From an uncultured Acetatifactor sp. (GTDB taxonomy: Bacteria > Bacillota > Clostridia > Lachnospirales > Lachnospiraceae), in NCBI GenBank assembly GCA_934394665.1, contig CAKRRS010000109.1, positions 1 through 6,199 of the forward strand: a stretch of DNA of 6,199 nt, given 5' to 3'. The notes under the pieces were generated by a model. That model was given only the letters and a program-made list of their open reading frames with translations, was not told where the DNA came from and did no database searches. Positions 1 through 3,947 of the stretch are shown piece after piece (within the stretch, counting starts at the first letter, position 1; the number at the start of each line of letters is the position of its first letter). The translations under genes and the position numbers were made by a program.

Positions 1-168
1 GGCACAAGCAGTGCCAAAATTGAGAGCTGACTCTTTGACTGCTTGCAGGCATAAGAGGCAGATCCAATTTTGATAGGACGACGCCCGTCCAGTGAGGGAA
101 TGCAGGGTGTTACCGAGCTGAGCAGCACTGCGGATGCCCCAGACCGCGATATTAAAGGACAGATATCT
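1..168 (+). promoter_or_regulatory. Structured non-coding region ahead of the Fur-family gene (possible 5' leader)
   Basis: I see no convincing protein in this stretch, but many short stems. GGCAC (1-5) pairs with GTGCC (11-15). AAAATTG (16-22) pairs with CAATTTT (65-71) and encloses AGAG/CTCT (23-26/31-34) and CTGC/GCAG (39-42/58-61), which together look like a three-way junction. GGACG (76-80) pairs with CGTCC (86-90). Just before the gene, GATAT (148-152) pairs with ATATC (163-167), with the ribosome binding site AAAGGA (154-159) in the loop. I could not match the region to a riboswitch class. It could be a regulatory leader, the end of an RNA gene cut by the window edge, or chance stems. 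A frame open from base 2 to a TGA at 71-73 could also be the tail of an upstream gene. Confidence 0.3.
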
Positions 169-612
169 ATGGAAGAACATAAATGTGAACACAATGATAT
201 TTCCTACCCTAAGGGATTGAAATGGACCAAACAGAGAAAATGCGTGTATCAGGTGCTGGAGGAAGCGACCGAGCCCCTCAGCGCCGTACAGATTTACAAT
301 CGTATTGAGAGGGATCACGAAGGAAGCGATTATGCCGTATCCACGATCTACCGAATCCTGGCAACATTTGAAGAACACGGTATGGTAGAGAAGACTACTT
401 TCATGGGAGACGGTACCGTAGTATATGAACTGAACCGCGGGGAACATACCCATTATGCGGTCTGCCTGGAATGCCATAAGCGGATTCCGCTGCCCAGCTG
501 CCCTTTTGCACATGTACATTTAGAGCAGGATACCGGAGATTTCACTGTCACCGGACACAAATTAGAGCTGTATGGCTACTGCAAAAAGTGCCAGGAAGCC
601 CGTAAAAAATAG
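169..612 (+). CDS. Fur-family metal-dependent transcriptional regulator
   Basis: This 147-residue protein has the length and two-domain plan of Fur, PerR and Zur repressors, which bind operator DNA as metal-loaded dimers. Residues about 15-90 form the winged helix, with recognition-helix sequence VSTIYRILATFEEHG at 57-71. The C-terminal dimerisation domain starts with HTH (93-95) and has two CxxC pairs, C99/C102 and C138/C141, the structural zinc site. The segment DFTVTGHKLELYGYCKKC (124-141) resembles PerR. By hand alignment, PerR ligand His37 becomes Ser here, Asp85 becomes Glu87, His91 and His93 are kept, and no Asp is seen at the Asp104 position, where IPLPSC lies instead. The sensed metal is therefore unclear. 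The start at 169 was chosen because AAAGGA sits 9 bases upstream. The frame extends upstream to a TTG at 70, but that stretch lacks family similarity and overlaps the structured region. Confidence 0.9.
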   Translation: MEEHKCEHNDISYPKGLKWTKQRKCVYQVLEEATEPLSAVQIYNRIERDHEGSDYAVSTIYRILATFEEHGMVEKTTFMGDGTVVYELNRGEHTHYAVCLECHKRIPLPSCPFAHVHLEQDTGDFTVTGHKLELYGYCKKCQEARKK

Positions 613-639
613 CAATTTCACCTATTGTACAAATAAATC

Positions 640-663
640 GAAAAAAATATTTAAATTTTTTTC
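640..663. repeat. Perfect AT-rich inverted repeat after the Fur-family gene
   Basis: GAAAAAAAT (640-648) and ATTTTTTTC (655-663) are exact reverse complements around a 6-base loop. The repeat lies 28 bases after the Fur-family stop codon and ends just before the tRNA promoter. It could act as a weak, possibly two-way terminator, or as an A/T-tract upstream element for the strong tRNA promoter. With no G:C-rich stem, termination is uncertain. Confidence 0.4.
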
Positions 664-672
664 AAAAAGTAC

Positions 673-701
673 TTGCATTCTATAAAAGCATGTGGTAATA
701 T
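673..701 (+). promoter_or_regulatory. Promoter of the tRNA-Lys gene
   Basis: The -35 TTGCAT (673-678) is 17 bases from a -10 TAATAT (696-701), which is preceded by an extended-10 TGG (693-695). Transcription would start near 708, leaving a leader of about 37 nt for removal by RNase P. Confidence 0.75.
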
Positions 702-744
702 ACATCTTGTCGTTGCGAGAGATACTCAATGACACATAAGAAAT

Positions 745-817
745 GCACCGCTAGCTCAGTTGGTAGAGCACCTGACTCTTAATCAGGGTGTCCAGGGTTC
801 GAGCCCCTGGCGGTGCA
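745..817 (+). tRNA. tRNA-Lys (anticodon CUU)
   Basis: A complete 73-nt cloverleaf. The acceptor stem GCACCGC (745-751) pairs with GCGGTGC (810-816), with discriminator A817. The D arm is GCTC/GAGC around AGTTGGTA. The anticodon stem CCTGA/TCAGG encloses the loop CTCTTAA with anticodon CTT at 778-780. The T arm is CAGGG-TTCGAGC-CCCTG. CCA is not encoded. The gene has its own promoter and terminator and looks fully functional. Degraded pieces of the same gene occur about 770-900 bases downstream. Confidence 0.98.
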
Positions 818-823
818 CTCGAG

Positions 824-870
824 AGAACTGTTTTTGGAGACTTAGGAGCTCCGGGGACGGTTCTTTTTTT
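824..870 (+). terminator. Intrinsic terminator of tRNA-Lys
   Basis: The arm AGAACTGTTTTTGGAG (824-839) pairs along all 16 positions with CTCCGGGGACGGTTCT (849-864), counting G:U pairs, around a 9-base loop. A run of seven T ends at 870. A near copy lies at 1612-1657. Confidence 0.9.
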
Positions 871-892
871 GTCTGCAAAAACGCTGCCCAGA

Positions 893-933
893 ATCTTTTA
901 ATGGATATGTATTTATGATATGCTTTAAAAGAT
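893..933. repeat. AT-rich inverted repeat upstream of the small membrane protein gene
   Basis: ATCTTTTAA (893-901) is the exact reverse complement of TTAAAAGAT (925-933), and an inner ATAT/ATAT pairing (905-908/918-921) extends the hairpin across two mismatches. It has no trailing T run, so it is not a clear terminator. It ends about 50 bases before the start codon at 984, where an operator or leader hairpin could sit. Confidence 0.4.
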
Positions 934-983
934 GAGATTATGCGAGATTTTCAACAACTGAAATGGACGAGAGAGGGATACGT

Positions 984-1229
984 ATGAATGATGCGATAGC
1001 AATAATGTTCGCAATCCTGATTGTAATGTTCGGGTATCTGGTATATAAGATCAAGATTGATCAGCCGAAAGCCAATACCAAGACCATCAGAACCAGAAAA
1101 CAGAACAGGGGAAAGCCGATTATAAAAAACAACTGGAATATGGAACCACTACATACAAAGGATCCGGCAGATAAAGATCTACGATATGAGGACTTTGTAG
1201 AATCATCCTGGAAAGAAATAGAAAAGTAG
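984..1229 (+). CDS. Small single-pass membrane protein of unknown function
   Basis: I do not recognise this 81-residue protein. It begins with an uncleaved-looking hydrophobic segment (residues about 3-21, MNDAIAIMFAILIVMFGYLV), so it is probably anchored in the membrane by its N terminus. A basic stretch follows (residues about 23-49, with TIRTRKQNRGK), then an acidic, soluble tail ending in YEDFVESSWKEIEK. By the positive-inside rule the basic tail would be cytoplasmic. The start at 984 was preferred over an in-frame ATG at 963 because GAGAGGG (971-977) lies 6 bases before it; the earlier ATG has no such site. It lies between the tRNA-Lys terminator and the toxin locus, in the stretch bounded by tRNA-derived repeats, which suggests accessory DNA. 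Whether it is linked to the toxin is unknown. Confidence 0.75.
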   Translation: MNDAIAIMFAILIVMFGYLVYKIKIDQPKANTKTIRTRKQNRGKPIIKNNWNMEPLHTKDPADKDLRYEDFVESSWKEIEK

Positions 1230-1257
1230 TCTGTTCTACAATTTCATCTGCAGGTTG

Positions 1258-1269
1258 ATACTATAGTAT
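1258..1269. repeat. 12-bp perfect palindrome, possible operator
   Basis: ATACTATAGTAT is a perfect palindrome. It lies 22 bases before the -35 box of the antisense RNA promoter and 28 bases after the small protein gene. It is short and AT-rich, so chance is possible. Confidence 0.3.
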
Positions 1270-1290
1270 GATCTGGCTTACAAAATTGAC

Positions 1291-1319
1291 TTTACAACTC
1301 CGGAAACCCGTGTTATATT
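1291..1319 (+). promoter_or_regulatory. Promoter of the putative antitoxin RNA
   Basis: The -35 TTTACA (1291-1296) is exactly 17 bases from the -10 TATATT (1314-1319), which is preceded by an extended-10 TGT (1311-1313). A start near A1326 is expected. It is a better promoter than the one facing it, as expected for an antitoxin made in excess. Confidence 0.65.
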
Positions 1320-1329
1320 GACCTTAGGC

Positions 1330-1360
1330 AAAGGTGATAAGTTTTAAGATCCAAGACGCA
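1330..1360 (+). repeat. Direct repeat copy 1 (inside the antitoxin RNA)
   Basis: Two blocks, AAAGGTGATAAGT (1330-1342) and ATCCAAGACGCA (1349-1360), are separated by 6 bases. They match 12/13 and 11/12 bases of copy 2 at 1478-1504. Paired as RNA with the toxin mRNA, the first difference becomes a U:G pair and the second an A:A mismatch at the A of the start codon. Confidence 0.7.
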
Positions 1361-1361
1361 G

Positions 1362-1392
1362 AAAACCCCGGGGCGTGATCCCGGGGATTTTT
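1362..1392. terminator. Bidirectional terminator shared by toxin mRNA and antitoxin RNA
   Basis: CCCCGGG (1366-1372) pairs with CCCGGGG (1380-1386) around a 7-base loop. On the plus strand the stem is followed by ATTTTT (1387-1392). On the minus strand it is followed by TTTT (complement of 1365-1362). One hairpin can therefore end both convergent transcripts, and the shared part is fully complementary between them. Confidence 0.8.
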
Positions 1393-1411
1393 GTTGCTAG
1401 GCTGACTGTTG

Positions 1412-1498
1412 CTAATCTTCTCCGTCCAGCCATTTGTATATGTAGTAGTCAACTACACTTGCTATAACGGAGACCAAAAAGGCGATAAGTAAATCCAT
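1412..1498 (-). CDS. Fst-like type I toxin, 28-residue membrane peptide
   Basis: This very short minus-strand gene runs from ATG at 1498-1496 to TAG at 1414-1412. The peptide begins MDLLIAFLVSV, continues as one hydrophobic helix to about residue 21, and ends in YKWLDGED. A single membrane span followed by a short acidic tail is the plan of Fst-type toxins, whose pAD1 member ends in LDEEDD; overexpressed members damage the membrane. The Pro in the helix of many Fst proteins is absent, so this would be a remote relative. AAGGAG lies 7 bases before the ATG and is buried in a hairpin (1505-1526). The promoter is at 1548-1540 and the shared terminator at 1386-1362, giving an mRNA of about 170 nt. 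The antisense RNA, repeats and hairpin make the call much stronger than the peptide alone. Toxicity is inferred. Confidence 0.75.
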   Translation of the reverse strand: MDLLIAFLVSVIASVVDYYIYKWLDGED

Positions 1499-1504
1499 GA
1501 CGCA
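1478..1504 (+). repeat. Direct repeat copy 2 (covers the toxin start codon)
   Basis: AAAGGCGATAAGT (1478-1490) and ATCCATGACGCA (1493-1504) are separated by 2 bases, against 6 in copy 1. On the minus strand this repeat covers the toxin ATG and the first six codons and abuts the Shine-Dalgarno sequence. A small RNA carrying copy 1 could therefore block ribosome entry here. Confidence 0.7.
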
Positions 1505-1526
1505 ACTCCTTCCTGCTGGAAAGAGT
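1505..1526 (-). promoter_or_regulatory. Leader hairpin sequestering the toxin Shine-Dalgarno
   Basis: Read on the minus strand, ACTCTTTCC pairs with GGAAGGAGT in nine consecutive pairs (one T:G) around the loop AGCA. The full AAGGAG ribosome binding site (1511-1506) lies in the 3' arm. The hairpin begins about 7 nt from the predicted 5' end of the mRNA. In pAD1 par, a similar stem-loop keeps fst translation low. Confidence 0.75.
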
Positions 1527-1539
1527 CAACAGCATGCCC

Positions 1540-1548
1540 ATTTTATCA
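1540..1548 (-). promoter_or_regulatory. Extended -10 promoter of the toxin mRNA
   Basis: On the minus strand TG (1548-1547), one base, then TAAAAT (1545-1540) forms an extended -10. No good -35 is seen 17 bases upstream, where the tRNA remnant lies. Transcription would start near 1535-1533, giving a leader of about 35 nt. Confidence 0.5.
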
Positions 1549-1560
1549 CACGGTCTTAAG

Positions 1561-1587
1561 CCCAGGGTTCGAACTTCCGGCGGTGTA
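1561..1587 (+). pseudogene. Decayed 3' half of a tRNA-Lys-like gene
   Basis: These 27 bases match the T arm and 3' acceptor strand of the intact tRNA (791-817) at 21 positions. All six differences are transitions. CAGGGTTCGAA and CGGCGGTGTA are clearly tRNA-like, but the T stem no longer pairs well and no 5' half is present. TCTTAA at 1554-1559 may be what is left of the anticodon loop after a deletion of about 8 bases. It is followed by the same terminator as the intact gene, so it is either a dead tandem tRNA copy or the far boundary of an inserted segment. Confidence 0.7.
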
Positions 1588-1611
1588 CGAACTCTCCTTC
1601 GGAGAGCGCAG

Positions 1612-1657
1612 AGAACTGTTTTTGGAGACTTAGGAGTTCTGGAGACGGTTCTTTTTT
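1612..1657 (+). terminator. Second copy of the tRNA-Lys terminator
   Basis: AGAACTGTTTTTGGAG (1612-1627) pairs with TTCTGGAGACGGTTCT (1637-1652), followed by six T. Bases 1612-1636 are identical to 824-848. The three changes in the 3' arm are transitions that keep every pair, as G:U or A:U. A second small hairpin, CTCTCC-TTC-GGAGAG (1592-1606), sits between the tRNA remnant and this terminator and has no counterpart in the intact unit. Confidence 0.8.
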
Positions 1658-1669
1658 GGCATAAACATA

Positions 1670-1691
1670 GATACCCTGATTAAGAGTCAGG
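1670..1691 (-). repeat. Inverted copy of the tRNA-Lys anticodon arm
   Basis: Read on the minus strand, this is the anticodon stem-loop and variable region of tRNA-Lys(CUU), matching 771-792 at 21 of 22 bases. Similarity ends sharply on both sides. Read on the plus strand it is a hairpin, CCCTGA (1674-1679) with TCAGGG (1687-1692). It ends 33 bases before the tatD start codon and would lie in or near the tatD leader. Confidence 0.75.
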
Positions 1692-1724
1692 GGATATAAG
1701 AAGCGTAGAGGACAGGAGATTTAC

Positions 1725-2501
1725 ATGACTGCAATATTTGACACCCATGCGCATTATGATGATGACGCATTTAATGAAGACAGAGAGCGGCTGCTGGCAA
1801 CGCTGCCACAGCAGGGAATCGCCCGTGTGGTGGATGTGGGAGCAAGTCTCGCATCCTGCCGTAAGGTACTGGAACTGATGGAGCGGTATGATTATATCTA
1901 CGGAGCCATCGGAGTCCACCCCGGCGAGACAGCAGAACTGAACGAGGAGAGTTTCGCGTGGTTACGGGAGCAGTGCCTGCAGGATAAATGCCTGGCGGTC
2001 GGCGAGATCGGCCTGGATTACTACTGGCCGGAACCGGATCACGAGATACAGAAAAAATGGTTCCTGCGGCAGCTGGAGCTGGCAAGAGAGATAAGCAAGC
2101 CGGTGATCATTCATTCCAGAGATGCGGCAAAAGATACGGTAGACCTCATGACGGCAGCCCACGCGGAAGAGATCGGCGGCGTGATTCACTGCTATTCTTA
2201 TGCGAAGGAAACGGCGAAGATTTTTCTGGATATGGGATTTTATTTCGGTATCGGTGGCGTGCTGACCTTTAAAAATGCGAAGAAATTAAAAGAAGCGGTA
2301 GAATATATCCCCATGGACCGTATCGTGCTGGAGACGGACTGCCCTTATCTGGCACCGGAACCGAACCGCGGCAAGCGCAACAGCTCGCTGAATATTCCTT
2401 ATGTGATCACTGCCATGGCGCAGATCAAGGGGATTACAGAAGAGGAAGTCCGCAAGGCAGCCTGGGAGAATGCACTGAAATTATATCGTATGGAGCAATA
2501 A
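1725..2501 (+). CDS. tatD: TatD-family metal-dependent DNase
   Basis: This 258-residue protein has the full TatD length and all expected amidohydrolase-fold motifs in order. They are DTHAH (6-10, ligands H8 and H10), IGVHPGE (62-68), VGEIGLDYY (92-100, bridging E94), IIHSRDA (128-134, H130), IHCYSY (154-159, H155) and LETDCPYLAPEP (202-213, D205). TatD proteins are cytoplasmic two-metal phosphoesterases with 3'-5' exonuclease activity in the enzymes studied, linked to DNA repair and turnover; the native substrate here is unproven. The start at 1725 has AGGAG (1714-1718) 6 bases upstream. The MATE gene follows its stop codon by 4 bases, so the two are probably co-transcribed. No key residue is missing. 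The unusual part is its leader, which contains the inverted tRNA fragment. Confidence 0.95.
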   Translation: MTAIFDTHAHYDDDAFNEDRERLLATLPQQGIARVVDVGASLASCRKVLELMERYDYIYGAIGVHPGETAELNEESFAWLREQCLQDKCLAVGEIGLDYYWPEPDHEIQKKWFLRQLELAREISKPVIIHSRDAAKDTVDLMTAAHAEEIGGVIHCYSYAKETAKIFLDMGFYFGIGGVLTFKNAKKLKEAVEYIPMDRIVLETDCPYLAPEPNRGKRNSSLNIPYVITAMAQIKGITEEEVRKAAWENALKLYRMEQ

Positions 2502-2505
2502 AAGT

Positions 2506-3852
2506 ATGTCAGAACAAAAGCTATTTTCCAAAGAAGACCTGCGCAAATTAATTATCCCACTCCTATTTGAACAGGCACTGGCAATCACCGTGGGTATGGC
2601 GGATACCGTTATGATCTCCTCCGCAGGGGAGGCAGCAGTCTCCGGCGTATCCTTGATCGATATGTTCAATAACCTGATCATCAGCGTGCTGGCGGCACTG
2701 GCTACCGGCGGTGCTGTAGTGACATCCCAGTTTCTGGGAGCCGGGAAAAAGGATGACGCCTGCAAGTCCGCAAAACAGTTGATCGTATCCTCCGTGTGCA
2801 TTACCATTGGAATCTCCATTCTGGTCATGGTATTTTGCAACGGCATTATATCCCTGTTTTTCGGCAAAATCGAAGCGGACGTATTCCATAATGCCGTGAT
2901 CTATATGATGATCTCCGCATTGTCGTTCCCGTTTCTGGCACTGTACAATTCCTGTGCGGCGCTGTTCCGTTCCATGGGGAATTCCAAGATCACACTGAAG
3001 GTCTCTGTGGTGGAAAATATCATCAATATCGGCGGTAATGCGCTGGGTGTCTATGTCCTGGGACTCGGCGTGGCAGGTGTGGCAATCCCGTCCCTGATCT
3101 CCCGTGCGGTAGCAGGCTTTATCCTGTATCATTTGCTGAAAAATCCGGCAAATGAAGTCCATTTGTTAAAAGAAAAATTCCGGATCGACTGGCCTGTGAT
3201 CCACAAGATCTTTTACATCGGGATTCCCAGCGGCATTGAGAACGGTATTTTCCAGCTGGGGCGTGTCATCGTGGTAAGCATCATTGCCGGATTCGGCACG
3301 GTACAGATCGCGGCCAACGGTGTGGCGAACAGCTTAGACAGCATGGGATGCATCGTAGGACAGGCCATGAACCTTGCGATGATCACGGTAATCGGACGGT
3401 GTGTGGGTGCCGGAGATTCCGGACAGGTGCGGTATTATACAAAAAAGTTGTTGAAGACCACGTATTTATATACGTTTATGGTGAATACGGTGATTCTGCT
3501 TTGTCTGCCATGGATCCTGAAATGTTACGGGTTAAGCCCGGAGACGACACAGCTGTCGTATATCCTGGTGATGATCCACAATGGCATGGCGATGTTTTTA
3601 TGGCCGGCATCTTTCGTACTGCCTAATATGCTCCGTGCCTGCAATGATGTGCGGTTTACCATGGTGCTGTCCATTTTCTCCATGTTCGTCTTCCGAATCG
3701 GCTTCAGCTACATCATCGGTGTGAACATGGGCTACGGAGCTATCGGTGTCTGGATCGCCATGGTACTGGATTGGATTTTCCGCGTGATTTGCTTTGTGAG
3801 CAGATACTTGTCGGGACACTGGCTGAAGACCGCAGGACTCGCTGGGAAATAA
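2506..3852 (+). CDS. MATE-family efflux transporter
   Basis: This 448-residue integral membrane protein has the length and about 12-helix hydrophobic profile of MATE exporters, which expel cationic drugs, dyes or metabolites in exchange for Na+ or H+. The first six-helix half opens with LIIPLLFEQAL (15-25) and the MATE-like MADTVMISSAGEAAVSGVSL (31-50), and contains LYNSCAALFRSMGNSK (146-161). A hydrophilic link near 212-230 (with NEVHLLKEKFRIDW) leads to the second half, which repeats the pattern with YIGIPSGIENGIFQLG (237-252) and VQIAANGVANSLDSM (266-280). Its GGAG ribosome site (2492-2495) lies inside the last codons of tatD, 10 bases from the ATG. This fits translational coupling to tatD, although no functional link is known. 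A terminator follows at 3886. The substrate and coupling ion cannot be read from sequence. Confidence 0.93.
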   Translation: MSEQKLFSKEDLRKLIIPLLFEQALAITVGMADTVMISSAGEAAVSGVSLIDMFNNLIISVLAALATGGAVVTSQFLGAGKKDDACKSAKQLIVSSVCITIGISILVMVFCNGIISLFFGKIEADVFHNAVIYMMISALSFPFLALYNSCAALFRSMGNSKITLKVSVVENIINIGGNALGVYVLGLGVAGVAIPSLISRAVAGFILYHLLKNPANEVHLLKEKFRIDWPVIHKIFYIGIPSGIENGIFQLGRVIVVSIIAGFGTVQIAANGVANSLDSMGCIVGQAMNLAMITVIGRCVGAGDSGQVRYYTKKLLKTTYLYTFMVNTVILLCLPWILKCYGLSPETTQLSYILVMIHNGMAMFLWPASFVLPNMLRACNDVRFTMVLSIFSMFVFRIGFSYIIGVNMGYGAIGVWIAMVLDWIFRVICFVSRYLSGHWLKTAGLAGK

Positions 3853-3885
3853 TATAGAAAAATAATAGATAGAAAGAATAGAATT

Positions 3886-3919
3886 ACTCCCCGGAAGATT
3901 GTGTGCTTCCGGGGAGTTT
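3886..3919 (+). terminator. Terminator of the tatD-MATE operon
   Basis: CTCCCCGGAAG (3887-3897) and CTTCCGGGGAG (3906-3916) form a perfect 11-bp stem, extended by A3886:T3917, with an 8-base loop. The T tract is short (TTTGTT), so efficiency may be less than full. Confidence 0.8.
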
Positions 3920-3927
3920 GTTATAAT
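3899..3927 (+). promoter_or_regulatory. Promoter embedded in the terminator, driving the epimerase gene
   Basis: A consensus -10 TATAAT (3922-3927) with extended-10 TGT (3919-3921) is 17 bases from a partial -35, TTGTGT (3899-3904). The -35 lies in the loop of the upstream terminator hairpin and the TG lies in its T tract. Transcription would start near 3934, giving a leader of about 127 nt before the epimerase ATG. Confidence 0.65.
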
Positions 3928-3947
3928 GAAAGCAACGCAATAATTCA

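Larger units (their letters stand above)
1326..1392 (+). ncRNA. Putative type I antitoxin RNA (RNA II-like), about 67 nt
   Basis: The limits are predicted from the promoter at 1291-1319 and the terminator at 1366-1392. No start codon with a ribosome binding site is present, so it should act as RNA. Its 5' part carries two blocks, AAAGGTGATAAGT (1330-1342) and ATCCAAGACGCA (1349-1360), that recur around the toxin start codon. Because the toxin mRNA is transcribed the other way, these blocks are complementary to it, with one G:U pair and one A:A mismatch. Its 3' end is fully antisense to the 3' end of the toxin mRNA. The pAD1 par antitoxin RNA II is about 65 nt and contacts its target at the terminator and at direct repeats. 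The function here is inferred. Confidence 0.6.

Noticed and set aside
104..117. T-box-like sequence AGGGTGTTACCGAG, 12 of 14 bases matching the T-box core
   Set aside because: The base that must pair with the tRNA CCA end is changed (TGTT in place of TGGN), no competing terminator with a T run follows, and the downstream gene is a Fur-family regulator and not an aminoacyl-tRNA synthetase or amino-acid gene.
70..168. N-terminal extension of the Fur-family protein from TTG at 70
   Set aside because: The extra 33 residues do not resemble Fur proteins and overlap hairpin-forming DNA, while ATG 169 has a well-placed ribosome binding site.
963..983. Upstream in-frame ATG at 963 as the start of the small membrane protein
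   Set aside because: It has no ribosome binding site and adds a charged stretch before the anchor, while ATG 984 is preceded by GAGAGGG at good spacing.
1286..1291. TTGACT as the -35 box of the antitoxin promoter
   Set aside because: It would be 22 bases from TATATT. TTTACA at 1291-1296 gives the standard 17-base spacing.
1592..1657. CRISPR-like or tandem-repeat array suggested by repeated tRNA-terminator segments
   Set aside because: There are only two terminator copies about 790 bases apart, with no regular spacers. They are explained by duplication of the tRNA unit.
1771..2189. Minus-strand open frames inside tatD
   Set aside because: They lie opposite a complete TatD protein with all catalytic motifs, have unnatural compositions and no ribosome binding sites.
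2481..3162. Minus-strand open frames of 128 and 199 codons inside the MATE gene
   Set aside because: They are shadows of the MATE reading frame. Their Cys/His-rich content is what the reverse complement of hydrophobic codons gives.
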